Positions 9,328-17,748 of a stretch of DNA of 64,000 nucleotides are shown here, piece by piece (the stretch's first letter is position 1; each line of letters starts with the position of its first letter). The position numbers and the translations under genes were made by a program. The notes under the pieces were generated by a model. It was not told the DNA's origin and made no database searches. It saw only the letters and a program-made list of their open reading frames with translations. This DNA is from CAMCTV01 sp964420985 (lineage in GTDB: Bacteria > Bacteroidota > Bacteroidia > Flavobacteriales_D > Sanyastnellaceae), in assembly GCA_964420985.1 (NCBI GenBank), contig CAYQUT010000005.1, forward strand, positions 1 to 64,000, in the 5' to 3' direction.

Positions 9328-10722
9328 TCAAATACTCATTGGCTCATCGCCCGTACTTTGAGCATCTTTTTTGCGATACCTTCCATGCCCTGTTCGCTCA
9401 AAAGCATCACTGGATAAATACCTTGTAAGGGTTGCCAAGGAAATTCCTAATCCTTCACCAATTTCATTCGCTTCCTTCCTTGTGAACGTATCAGGCAACA
9501 TCTCAATCATAAATTCGAGCTTCCTATGCTTAATGATGTCATTATTCACTCCAGGCATTTCAGCCATGTGCTTAGCACTGTTTCTGAGCAGATGCTTTGC
9601 TAAACTTAACGCAACCTTGAAATCCGATTCATTCAATTCTAATGTACTAGTAAACGACTGCCTTTGATCGATATACTGACGCAGACTTGTAAGTACCATG
9701 GTGATGCGAAAACAAATCAAACCAGTACGATGTAGTGATGCCAAAATCTTATCGCCTGTATCCTTAAAATAGGATTTCAGCAATTGAGAGAAGTTCTCTT
9801 GAAATTCTACCTGTAGTTCTTTATCAAGGGTACATTCTATGGGTGTCCCAAGCCTATTCAATAATTCATAGAGCAAGAACATTTGCTGTCCCAGATGCAT
9901 GAATTCTTGTCCCGGAACTGTCCCTCTGCGTTCAAATACATCTTTGAAAAATGGGACACTCTTCATGGAATAGTACATGAAACGACTGAATAAACCGTTT
10001 TCTGCATCAGGAATCAGGCGTTTTAACTGTCCTTGTGTCCCGGTAAGAAACACAGTTAGTTTCGGAGCCTCTAATGAAATGTATTCTTTGTTGGTCTTTC
10101 GCTGAATTTCCACCGTCTCATGATGAAAGGCACAACGTAACACATCACTGAAATTTCCCCAGTCCTGTGTCAAAGAATTGCTCAAGGTATCAGCTTCTGT
10201 GCTAAATAGAATTCCAGTTCCGTTGTTTTCTGACAGCGTGTGAAGAAATGAACTTGCACTGTTATTAGCAGGTATGATTAACATTTTACAGGGTGGCGGT
10301 GGAATAAATCCTTCCGAACTATCCTTGTCCTTTTTCTTGCTATTGAGTTTTGCTTCAAACTCTTGCTGAAGTTTTTTTGACTCTTCACGTTTGGCTTGAT
10401 GAATCGGAGTGGCCAATAGTCGTACAAAATTCAAAATACCTTTACCAGCTCCAGCAGGTGCATCAATAAACGTGAAGAGGTTGGGGTAAACCAATCGATT
10501 GTCATAGATGCCGTAAACATTCGGCAAGCAACCTGATAGTATGGTAATTGCTCCCAGTAGAATTACATCTCGCTCTTGCTTATTAGATGCCACTATAAAC
10601 AAAGGCTGTAAGCAATCTGGAATCAAGTCAAATACGGAATCATCAAAATTCAATTCCGTATTTTCTACTTCATCAGGTACCCAATATATCTCTTCATTTT
10701 GATTGTCATGATTTGGGATCAT
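9328..10722 (-). CDS. DUF3987 (YfjI-like) primase/helicase-type ATPase
   Basis: 464 residues. A P-loop APAGAGKG is at 88-95 after a short acidic leader, and the body reads like the DUF3987 family: small hydrophobic segments, then FLTGTQ and a C-terminal winged-helix-like region (ISLATLTRYL). Such proteins are found beside integrases in Bacteroidota integrative and mobilisable elements and are thought to serve their replication. The start overlaps the stop of the upstream HTH gene by 4 bp, so the two are co-translated. Confidence 0.8.
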   Translation of the reverse strand: MIPNHDNQNEEIYWVPDEVENTELNFDDSVFDLIPDCLQPLFIVASNKQERDVILLGAITILSGCLPNVYGIYDNRLVYPNLFTFIDAPAGAGKGILNFVRLLATPIHQAKREESKKLQQEFEAKLNSKKKDKDSSEGFIPPPPCKMLIIPANNSASSFLHTLSENNGTGILFSTEADTLSNSLTQDWGNFSDVLRCAFHHETVEIQRKTNKEYISLEAPKLTVFLTGTQGQLKRLIPDAENGLFSRFMYYSMKSVPFFKDVFERRGTVPGQEFMHLGQQMFLLYELLNRLGTPIECTLDKELQVEFQENFSQLLKSYFKDTGDKILASLHRTGLICFRITMVLTSLRQYIDQRQSFTSTLELNESDFKVALSLAKHLLRNSAKHMAEMPGVNNDIIKHRKLEFMIEMLPDTFTRKEANEIGEGLGISLATLTRYLSSDAFERTGHGRYRKKDAQSTGDEPMSI

Positions 10723-11069
10723 CGCTTAATAGGATTTTGACGAACATAGTTCCTGGCATCCTTTTCAATTTTACTAATCTGTTCGTGCTTCCCTGAGTTC
10801 AACCATTCCTCTAAATCGCCTCTGCGAAATAGAATCTTCTTACCATTCTTATAGAAGGGGATTTTTCTTCTACTCGTCATGGAGTACAAAGTTTGTTTAG
10901 CGATGTGCAGAAACTCCGCAGCCTGGTCGGCACTGAGCACTTCTGCTTTCTGATTGTTCTCTACCAGTTCGGTAGCTGATGCGTCTTGATGCTGTTCTAA
11001 TGCAGTCTGAACAGCTTCATTCACCAACTCTGTGATGAATGCTTGTAGGTGAGTAATACTTTCTTTCAT
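10719..11069 (-). CDS. Excisionase-family helix-turn-helix protein
   Basis: 116 residues from the ATG at 11069 (a GTG six codons upstream is an alternative). The C-terminal half is an HTH_17/excisionase-type winged helix: SADQAAEFLHIAKQTLYSMT, then KIPFYKNGKKILFRRGDLEEWL. This type binds element ends or promoters to control excision or the replication genes. It overlaps the DUF3987 gene by 4 bp and lies 242 bp downstream of the integrase stop. Confidence 0.85.
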   Translation of the reverse strand: MKESITHLQAFITELVNEAVQTALEQHQDASATELVENNQKAEVLSADQAAEFLHIAKQTLYSMTSRRKIPFYKNGKKILFRRGDLEEWLNSGKHEQISKIEKDARNYVRQNPIKR

Positions 11070-11214
11070 TTTAAAACATTTACTCACCCTGCATCAAAAA
11101 AAGAACCGTGCCACAATCTTTGGTTTCCTTTTTTTAATTATCGATTTTTAAAGGGTTCATGTTGCTACAAAAACACTGTCTCATAATGTATCAAAACGTC
11201 TAAACAAGTCTACT

Positions 11215-11244
11215 TTTGCGTGGTAAAATTTTCTACTACGCAAA
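11215..11244. repeat. Inverted repeat in integrase 3' region
   Basis: Arms 11215-11225 and 11234-11244 pair over 11 bp (one G:T) with an 8-nt loop. It lies in the 242-bp gap between the integrase stop and the HTH/DUF3987 operon. There is no T-run after it on the - strand, so it may be a weak terminator, an mRNA 3' structure or an operator for the HTH protein. Nothing else is obvious in this gap. Confidence 0.45.
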
Positions 11245-11311
11245 TTCAAGAAAGCAAATTTTATCTCCGTATCACGCTGACATTCAGCCAATTTGTCACT
11301 GACATTTTTCA

Positions 11312-12454
11312 TTATTCTTGTTCATTATTGTCAGTTGTGATACCCAATTGAATACTCTTCATCGCTTTTGTTTTCGTTGTATCCATCACCTTTCCATAAA
11401 TCTGTGTGGTATGAATGTGTTTGTGTCCAAGCAATTTTGAAACGGTATAGATATCGGTTCCTTCCGCTAGTTGTAAGGTGGCAAAAGTGTGTCGGAAATT
11501 ATGGAAGGTAATTTTCTTTCGAATACCTGCAAGTTGCAACCAACGATTCAAATGCGCATAGTCTCTTTGGAAATTGTAATCACCAAAAATTCTATCGCTT
11601 GATTCTTCATAAGCACCCAGTAAACTCAATGCTTCATCTGATATAGGTAAAGTCTCCATCCCTTTGGTTTTACTTTGTGTAAAGCGAATAAAATATCCTA
11701 AGTTTTCAGAGTGTTGAATTTGTTCGCCTCGAAGTTTGACCACATCACCCAATCGTAAACCTGTTAGCGCTGAGAACATACAGGTACGTTTAAGCGTATC
11801 AGATTCAGCAGGTGTATTATATAATTTCAGTAGCTCTTCTTTGGTTAAAAATTCCCGATAGGTTTCAGGTTGTTGCACACCTTTCACCGCATCAAAAGGA
11901 TTACTAATCATGTGTCCGAACACCATGGCTTCACGCACCGTTGCTCTGAGTTTATTGAAATAGGTGTAGCATGAATTTTCAGAAATCCGCATTTTGGGTG
12001 AATTAATGCGAGTTGCTTTCTTTTGAAGAAACTCCTTGTATTCATTGATGAACTGCGGAGTGATATCTCCAAAGTTGCATTGACCTTTACAAAACTGAAG
12101 AAAGGTTTTATATGATGCTACCCAACCACCATGGGTATTCGGATTGCCCTTCCATTTGTTCATTTGCTTTTCATAGAATGGCAGGAAGTCATCAAACTGT
12201 GAACTACGTTTGATGCCGAACTTTCCTGCCAATCTATCGAGCTGGCGATTGGATGCAATGGATCGAGCCAATGTTTCCATGTCCTTGTTATGTCGTTTCT
12301 CCATCTCATCTCTCGGGGGATTGTAGAGATACATATCAAGGTATTCCCACCGTGTAATTTTGCCACTTTCTGGGTGTATAATTGGTGGGTAGTGATCTAA
12401 GTAAAGACTAATTCTTCCTGTCTTTAACGGACGCATTCTAAGTGTTACTCTCAT
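11312..12454 (-). CDS. Tyrosine recombinase (integrase)
   Basis: 380 residues. N-terminal Arm-type DNA-binding region (1-80), SAM-like core-binding domain (about 90-190), then the catalytic domain. All catalytic residues are visible: R234 (TGLRLGD), H318 and R321 (HNFRHTF), H344 (LGHKH) and Y353 (QIYGK). This is the form common in Bacteroidota conjugative and mobilisable elements. Its start lies 2 bp after the stop of the zinc/HTH gene, so the two are one transcript. It should catalyse integration and excision of the element that carries the restriction genes. Confidence 0.95.
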   Translation of the reverse strand: MRVTLRMRPLKTGRISLYLDHYPPIIHPESGKITRWEYLDMYLYNPPRDEMEKRHNKDMETLARSIASNRQLDRLAGKFGIKRSSQFDDFLPFYEKQMNKWKGNPNTHGGWVASYKTFLQFCKGQCNFGDITPQFINEYKEFLQKKATRINSPKMRISENSCYTYFNKLRATVREAMVFGHMISNPFDAVKGVQQPETYREFLTKEELLKLYNTPAESDTLKRTCMFSALTGLRLGDVVKLRGEQIQHSENLGYFIRFTQSKTKGMETLPISDEALSLLGAYEESSDRIFGDYNFQRDYAHLNRWLQLAGIRKKITFHNFRHTFATLQLAEGTDIYTVSKLLGHKHIHTTQIYGKVMDTTKTKAMKSIQLGITTDNNEQE

Positions 12455-12456
12455 AT

Positions 12457-12822
12457 TTATTTGGATTTTAAAAGTTTATCTAATTCTTCACGCAGGATTA
12501 ATCGCCTGGTTCCAATGGAGAATGTTCGAATTTTATTGGTTCGAATCATTCGTTGGACTGTCCATCGACTGACTCCGAGCAACAAACTCACCTCATTTAC
12601 ACTCAAAACCTCCCTTGCCTGAAGCATCACAACAGGGGCTGTTAATTGGCTCTTTACATGAGCTTTATCTTGGAGTAATTTCTCCTGCCTTTTGTTCTCT
12701 TTATAGGCCCTGGAGGCACATTTGTGAGAGCAGTACAAGGTGGTGTTTTTTCGTGCCGAGAACGCTTCTTGGCAGAAAACACAAATTTTCGGAATTGGGT
12801 GTTTACTAGCAGTCATTGTCAT
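12457..12822 (-). CDS. Zinc-ribbon plus excisionase-type HTH protein
   Basis: 121 residues from ATG 12822. Residues 14-35 hold CVFC and C31/C35 (YCSHKC), a zinc-ribbon-like pair of knuckles; residues 72-118 are an excisionase-type HTH (SVNEVSLLLGVSRWTVQRMI). The frame stays open 67 codons further upstream, but that part would translate the tandem repeats 12831-12880 into a low-complexity peptide (TLHH repeats), so I chose the internal start. Likely a recombination directionality factor or repressor for the integrase 2 bp downstream. Confidence 0.75.
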   Translation of the reverse strand: MTMTASKHPIPKICVFCQEAFSARKNTTLYCSHKCASRAYKENKRQEKLLQDKAHVKSQLTAPVVMLQAREVLSVNEVSLLLGVSRWTVQRMIRTNKIRTFSIGTRRLILREELDKLLKSK

Positions 12823-12830
12823 TTCGCCTT

Positions 12831-12880
12831 TATGGTGCAGCGTGGTGCACGGTGGTGCAGCATGGTGCAGGGTGGTGCAA
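12831..12880. repeat. Five tandem 10-bp repeats (NNTGGTGCAN) upstream of the excisionase/integrase operon
   Basis: Five consecutive 10-base units each contain TGGTGCA at the same place with no gaps: 12831-40, 41-50, 51-60, 61-70 and 71-80. The period equals about one DNA helix turn, so bound proteins would line up on one face. The array lies 8 bp upstream of the zinc/HTH start. This layout suits iterons, integrase arm sites or a directionality-factor operator. Confidence 0.85.
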
Positions 12881-12914
12881 ATTTTTTCCTTACGTTCTAA
12901 AATTGTTGCTGACA

Positions 12915-12950
12915 TGTTGCTCAAAATATCTGGCATACAGATGAGCAACA
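12915..12950. repeat. Inverted repeat TGTTGCTC near the element end
   Basis: TGTTGCTC (12915-12922) and GAGCAACA (12943-12950) form a perfect 8-bp inverted repeat with a 20-bp spacer, 35 bp beyond the tandem repeats. It could be an integrase core or arm site, or an operator. Confidence 0.4.
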
Positions 12951-13003
12951 AAATGGGTGCAAAACGCCCAAAATGACGAAAATTGACAGTTGGTCTAAAA
13001 ACG

Positions 13004-13032
13004 CGAAAACCCTCGACTAGCAAGGGTTTTCG
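13004..13032. terminator. Strong hairpin at the element/mnmE junction
   Basis: CGAAAACCCT (13004-13013) pairs perfectly with AGGGTTTTCG (13023-13032) around a 9-nt loop. On the - strand it lies 41 bp after the mnmE stop, as expected for the mnmE terminator. It may also mark or contain the attachment site, since the integrase module begins right beyond it. Confidence 0.65.
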
Positions 13033-13072
13033 TTATCTTATGTTGTTTTTGTTTATCGTTGATTATCGGCGT

Positions 13073-14434
13073 TTATTTGCCGATACAAAACTTACTGAAA
13101 ATGGAATGCAAAATATCATCAGCTGATACTGCGCCGGTGATGCTGGCCAGGTGATACAGGGTGTTGCGAATGTCAATGGCCAATAGGTCGCTGGTGAGCT
13201 GGGCGCTCATGCCGCGCTGTACTTCCTGCAAGGATTGTAAAGCCTGCCCCAAGGCCTCGTGGTGACGGGCATTGGTGACTATGGTGTCTTGCCCTTGCAA
13301 CTCCTCTTGAAAATGGGAATTGAGCTGGGCCTTCAACGCTTCTAATCCTTGCTTCTCTTTGGCGCTGATGCGAACCTGTGGACAAGCATGCCACTCAATG
13401 AGGGTGTCGGCCTGATCTTGCTTGTTAACGACCAACAATACATTGGACTCTGGACGGCGCACTGCAGAAATCTGCTTCCACTCTGCTTCCATTTGGTCTT
13501 GAGAACAATTTCCTCCATCTACCATCCACAAAATCATCTCGGCATGTGAGGCTTTCTCCCAACTTCGCTCAATGCCCATGCGCTCAATGGTATCCTGGGT
13601 TTCACGGATTCCTGCTGTATCAATCAAACGAAATTGGACTCCGCCCAAATGCAATATCTCTTCTACGGTATCGCGGGTAGTCCCTGCGATATCACTGACA
13701 ATGGCCCGCTCTTCATTCAACAAGGCATTCAACAAGGTGGACTTACCGGCATTGGGAGCGCCAACAATGGCGGTGGGTATGCCGTGCTTGATGGCATTGC
13801 CCAAGCGAAAACTCTCGCGCAATCGAACGACGACCTTTTCTATTTCGGCCAACAATTTTTGCAAGGCACTTCTATCTGCAAACTCAACATCTTCCTCTGC
13901 AAAATCCAACTCCAATTCCAACAATGACGCAAACTGAATCAACTTCTCTCGCAGGCCATCGATCTCCTGAGAGAATCCGCCTCGCATCTGGTGCACGGCT
14001 TGCTTGTGCGCTGCAGCGCTCTCCGCTGCAATCACATCACCTACCGCCTCCGCACGACTCAAATCCAACTTGCCATTCAAATAGGCACGCATGGTATATT
14101 CTCCCGGTTGTGCCATACGACAACCTTGCTCTACCAAAACCTGCAACAATCGCTGTTGAATGAACCGCGAACCATGCACCGCTATCTCCACAACATCTTC
14201 GCCCGTAAAGCTGGCAGGCCCCTGAAAATAAGTCAACACGGCTTCGTCCAAAATCTGATCTCCATCCATGATGGCCCTGAATTGAGCTACACGAACTTTG
14301 GTTTCATTCAAAGGCTGTCGTACTATTTTCTGGGAAATACTCCACGCATTGGGGCCACTGATCCGCACCACTGCAATCCCTCCGAAACCTTGTGGTGTGG
14401 ACAATGCGCAAATGGTTTCGGTGGTTGAACTCAT
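13073..14434 (-). CDS. mnmE: tRNA modification GTPase MnmE
   Basis: 453 residues. N-terminal folate-binding domain (1-120), helical domain, and an inserted G domain with G1 GAPNAGKS (225-232), GTTRDT (251-256), DTAG and NKQD. The C-terminal FCIGK carries the invariant catalytic cysteine motif. With MnmG it adds the aminomethyl-type group at U34 of tRNAs. It is complete; the neighbouring integrative element abuts its 3' end without damaging it. Confidence 0.97.
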   Translation of the reverse strand: MSSTTETICALSTPQGFGGIAVVRISGPNAWSISQKIVRQPLNETKVRVAQFRAIMDGDQILDEAVLTYFQGPASFTGEDVVEIAVHGSRFIQQRLLQVLVEQGCRMAQPGEYTMRAYLNGKLDLSRAEAVGDVIAAESAAAHKQAVHQMRGGFSQEIDGLREKLIQFASLLELELDFAEEDVEFADRSALQKLLAEIEKVVVRLRESFRLGNAIKHGIPTAIVGAPNAGKSTLLNALLNEERAIVSDIAGTTRDTVEEILHLGGVQFRLIDTAGIRETQDTIERMGIERSWEKASHAEMILWMVDGGNCSQDQMEAEWKQISAVRRPESNVLLVVNKQDQADTLIEWHACPQVRISAKEKQGLEALKAQLNSHFQEELQGQDTIVTNARHHEALGQALQSLQEVQRGMSAQLTSDLLAIDIRNTLYHLASITGAVSADDILHSIFSKFCIGK

Positions 14435-14451
14435 ACTGCAAAGATATCGCG

Positions 14452-14640
14452 TTACAGCAATGAATTTTCATTCATCTTCTGTGACCATTTTATTGGGTTT
14501 TGAAAGATGTAATGGACGATCCTTTTCAATTCATCTTGATTTCTAATGACCTGATCATAATATCCCCTTTGCCAAAATTTAAAGGGGCTTGATTTCATTA
14601 GTAATTTACATGGGTGGTTCACTGAATGTTTCGGGGCGAA
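14452..14640 (-). pseudogene. C-terminal remnant of a REP-associated (Y1) transposase
   Basis: An open frame here encodes FWQRGYYDQVIRNQDEL followed by YIFQNPIKW, which is the conserved C-terminal end of REP-associated tyrosine transposases (RAYT/Y1_Tnp). The catalytic HUH part is missing: the frame runs upstream into pdxH in another frame. About 60 codons remain between pdxH and mnmE, so this is a decayed fragment. Confidence 0.75.
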
Positions 14641-14662
14641 TTGACATACGCCCCAGTGATTC

Positions 14663-15304
14663 TCACGGTGCCAAACGGGCCTTGAACCACTCAAAATCCT
14701 CATTGACTTTGTAGACAATGCGATCATGCAAGCGTCCTGGACGGCCCTGCCAAAATTCAAAATAATGCGGTACGATACGGTAGCCACCCCAATGTGGAGG
14801 TCTTGGAATCACCTGTCCCTCAAATTGTGCGGTATACTTTGCGACGTTCTCCTCAAGCGCTTCCCTGGTGCGCATCTCCTGGCTCTGCGGTGATGCCCAA
14901 GCTCCTATTTGACTCTCTCTGGGTCTTGAATGAAAATAGGCATCACTCTCCTCTGCGCTCATTTGTTGCACAACGCCCAACACCCTCACTTGTCTTTCTA
15001 AAACATTCCAAAAAAAATTTAAACTCACCTTCGGACTATTGGCCAACTGCTTTCCTTTGTCACTTTGATAGTTGGTATAAAACACAATTCCTCTGGTATC
15101 TACCTCACGCAACAACACCACTCTAGCATGCGGAAACCCTGTCTCATCCACCGTACTCACAACCATGGCATTATAATCCTGAATTTTCTCCTGCTCTGCC
15201 TCAGACAACCAATGTTTCAATTGATCGATGGGATGAGACAAGGCATCTTCCTCCAATAAGATTTGACGATCGTAATTCTTTCGGGTGTAATACAGATTTT
15301 CCAT
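14663..15304 (-). CDS. pdxH: Pyridoxamine 5'-phosphate oxidase
   Basis: 213 residues, normal length. Visible signatures are VVLLREVD, VFYTNYQSDKGKQL, YFHSRPRESQIGAWAS and the C-terminal GYRIVPHYFEFWQG...RLHDRI motif that binds FMN and PLP. It oxidises pyridoxine or pyridoxamine phosphate to pyridoxal phosphate. It starts 4 bp after the stop of the upstream glycosyltransferase, so it is the last gene of that operon, a pairing with no obvious pathway link. Confidence 0.97.
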   Translation of the reverse strand: MENLYYTRKNYDRQILLEEDALSHPIDQLKHWLSEAEQEKIQDYNAMVVSTVDETGFPHARVVLLREVDTRGIVFYTNYQSDKGKQLANSPKVSLNFFWNVLERQVRVLGVVQQMSAEESDAYFHSRPRESQIGAWASPQSQEMRTREALEENVAKYTAQFEGQVIPRPPHWGGYRIVPHYFEFWQGRPGRLHDRIVYKVNEDFEWFKARLAP

Positions 15305-15308
15305 ATTG

Positions 15309-16487
15309 CTAATGTCTGTCAGAATCGATGAAACAATGCTGATATATTTCAGTCAATCGCGCCGCATGATCTTCGGGATGATGAAATTGAAGGATTCTTT
15401 TCACTGCTCGTCTACCCTTGGCTTCCATTTCATTGGGATTGTCCAATATCTTGACCAACTCCTCCTCCATTACTGCAACCAAATGCGCACTCACTTCAGA
15501 CTTTCTTTCCTCAGGAATCTCTTTCCACTCCCCCCACTCATTGGTCTCATGATTTAACCGCCATCCGCAATCTGCTCGATTGATTTCCGGAAGTGATCGA
15601 ATATTGGTACTCAATACAGGACAACCATTGGCTTGCATTTCCAAAACACTGTATCCATAGGTATCTTGCCATGTGGGCAATAATCCCAAATGACTTTTTT
15701 GCATCAAATCCAATACCTGGTCGTTGGACAATTGAGGATACCAAGTAATCCAATCCTGGGTAGACAACCATCGCTTATCTTCAGATAATTGAGCATCCGT
15801 AATTCCAGGCCATCCGGATTCAACATCCAATGAGGAGACAATGGTCAGATGTATGGGATACTTTTTGCGCAAGTTATCCAAGGCATGAACCATTTCCTGC
15901 CCCCCCTTTCGGTAGAATGCTCGACCCACAAAAAGCAATTGTATCTTCCCGCTCCAATCCCTAGGCTCGTAGGGTTTAGCAGCCTGTGGTGGATGCAAAA
16001 CCATTATTTTTCCTTCAATCAATCTTCTGTATTCAGGGAAATATTCTAAGACTTGTTCCTGTATGTCCCTTGTACTTTGAGACAATGCAATCAACGCTTT
16101 ACAAGATGGCTTGGCCATGGCATCCAAGGCTTTGTGAATGCTCGGATTCACCGTTAGCAGTTGCAAAGTAGCCGGATCTTTGAATCCTGATTTCATTTTA
16201 TTGAAATAAGGCAAGACGGTTTCAAAAGTGGTTATCCAAGGGGTTTGGCTATAACTCACGCTATTGAAAAAATGCATCCCATCCACACCAGCAGGCAAAA
16301 GTGATTGGTATTGATAGTAATCTGAATCAAACAATGGTGAGCGACCTCTTTGCATCAACCAAAAATTGATCTTGTTCAGATAAGCGTAAAAATTATATGG
16401 GCTTATGTTTATGTATTCTGCTTTGGAAACACGACCAATGATGTTTCTTTTTTCTGGATAATTGTTTCCGGTATAACCTATCTTCAT
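15309..16487 (-). CDS. Glycosyltransferase, GT4-like
   Basis: 392 residues from ATG 16487 (MKIGYTGNN), which lies 1 bp after the stop of the preceding gene; upstream alternatives would overlap it. The C-terminal half is a GT-B domain: LLFVGRAFYRKGGQEM as donor-site beginning and GLLPTWQDTYGYSVLEMQA as the EX7E-like region (E of LEM). It probably transfers a sugar during polysaccharide or LPS glycan assembly. It is co-transcribed with a second glycosyltransferase and a sugar epimerase; acceptor and sugar unknown. Confidence 0.85.
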   Translation of the reverse strand: MKIGYTGNNYPEKRNIIGRVSKAEYINISPYNFYAYLNKINFWLMQRGRSPLFDSDYYQYQSLLPAGVDGMHFFNSVSYSQTPWITTFETVLPYFNKMKSGFKDPATLQLLTVNPSIHKALDAMAKPSCKALIALSQSTRDIQEQVLEYFPEYRRLIEGKIMVLHPPQAAKPYEPRDWSGKIQLLFVGRAFYRKGGQEMVHALDNLRKKYPIHLTIVSSLDVESGWPGITDAQLSEDKRWLSTQDWITWYPQLSNDQVLDLMQKSHLGLLPTWQDTYGYSVLEMQANGCPVLSTNIRSLPEINRADCGWRLNHETNEWGEWKEIPEERKSEVSAHLVAVMEEELVKILDNPNEMEAKGRRAVKRILQFHHPEDHAARLTEIYQHCFIDSDRH

Positions 16488-16488
16488 G

Positions 16489-17748
16489 TCAAGATTGCAT
16501 AATGGCCGCAGCATATCGCTCCCAACTCATCATGGCCGTTTTTTGTTTTACATTTTCCCGAGAAATGGGCTCTTCCAGAAACTTCAACATCACCTTGGCC
16601 ATGTCGTCTACATCCGAATCATTGGCCAAATAACCGTTGAAGCCATCGGTAATGGTTTCCGGAAAATGTCCTACGCGAGTGGCCAACAATGGCAACGCAA
16701 AATTGTAACTAAGCGACTCAATCCCACTTGGGGTTGCTGTCCTATAAAACAACAACACTGCATCACTGACTTGAAAAAAAGGGGGCACTTCCTCGTTACC
16801 GATGAAACGATTCACAACGTGACAATCCTTCTCAATGCTCAATTTTTGAATCCATTCCAAAGGCTGGTCCTCTCGTTCATCATCCTTTTTATTGAGTAAA
16901 ATGCGCTTGGCCCAACCAAATAATGTTTGCTTGAAACGTGTACTCCATTTGTTTTGATCTAGGGTATTCCAGAATGATTCTCCTGCAATGAGCAAACTCA
17001 CATCATCTCGCTGCTCCCTGACCTTTGCAAAAGCTTGAATGGCTTGATCCAAACCTTTGTAACGTCTGATAAATCCAAAGAATAAAAAAACATGTTTCTT
17101 CAATCCCCATTCTTGTTTTAATTTTTCAATGTCCAACTCAGGCTGAGGCTTGAACAAATCATAAATGGGATGAAACAACTTAATGACCGTGTTGTTTGAT
17201 CGATCGCCTTTTTCAGTCAAGTGAAACGACTTGTTAGGAAATACATTTTGCAATTCCTCATAAGTTTTCAAAGCATGAACGATAATGGTATCGGCCTTCC
17301 CCAATGCCCATTTTGTCAAGACTTTATCTATGGCGGAGTGTTCTTTTTGCTGTACAAAATGAACATCAAAAATAACTTCGCAAAAACCCTTTAATGCCTT
17401 TGCAATAAAATACAACGGCAAACCTTGCAAGGCTATGCTCCATTGAAAAATGACTTTATTCGCTTTGAGTAACTTGATTTTCTGAACCGTCTCTCTCCAA
17501 GTCAACGGATTGTTGTAATTGGTCACATAATGAACCTGAACATTGGAACCCTGCAACAAATCAGATTTACTCGATTTGTCTACAAATTCTCTGGGAATAA
17601 TGGCGGGATACTGTTGCGTCCATGAAACAATGTGCACTTCGCAATCCCGGCGTTTGTCCAAAGCCAAGGCCAGTGAAGTATTGTAATTCTGAATCCCTCC
17701 TTTGAATAAAGGTCCAGGACCAAAACACACCACTACTTCTTTACTCAT
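16489..17748 (-). CDS. Glycosyltransferase, GT4-like
   Basis: 419 residues from ATG 17748 (MSKEVVVCFGPGPLFKGG), which overlaps the epimerase stop by 4 bp. The N-terminal FKGGIQNYNTSLA resembles the acceptor-side glycine loop of GT4 enzymes; FFGFIRRYKGLDQAI begins the C-terminal domain, and TATPSGIESLSYNFALP is the donor-binding EX7E-like region. It sits between an epimerase and a second glycosyltransferase, so the three probably build one surface glycan. Confidence 0.87.
   Translation of the reverse strand: MSKEVVVCFGPGPLFKGGIQNYNTSLALALDKRRDCEVHIVSWTQQYPAIIPREFVDKSSKSDLLQGSNVQVHYVTNYNNPLTWRETVQKIKLLKANKVIFQWSIALQGLPLYFIAKALKGFCEVIFDVHFVQQKEHSAIDKVLTKWALGKADTIIVHALKTYEELQNVFPNKSFHLTEKGDRSNNTVIKLFHPIYDLFKPQPELDIEKLKQEWGLKKHVFLFFGFIRRYKGLDQAIQAFAKVREQRDDVSLLIAGESFWNTLDQNKWSTRFKQTLFGWAKRILLNKKDDEREDQPLEWIQKLSIEKDCHVVNRFIGNEEVPPFFQVSDAVLLFYRTATPSGIESLSYNFALPLLATRVGHFPETITDGFNGYLANDSDVDDMAKVMLKFLEEPISRENVKQKTAMMSWERYAAAIMQS

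Noticed and set aside
12831..12880. CRISPR array
   Set aside because: Units are 10 bp without spacers; no Cas gene is present anywhere in the window.
12823..13023. Upstream extension of the zinc/HTH gene by 67 codons
   Set aside because: It would translate the 10-bp tandem repeats into a low-complexity TLHH peptide and has no family similarity; ATG 12822 gives a compact normal protein.
13572..14163. Long open frames on the + strand inside mnmE
   Set aside because: They are antisense shadows of a clearly conserved gene with no recognisable domain.
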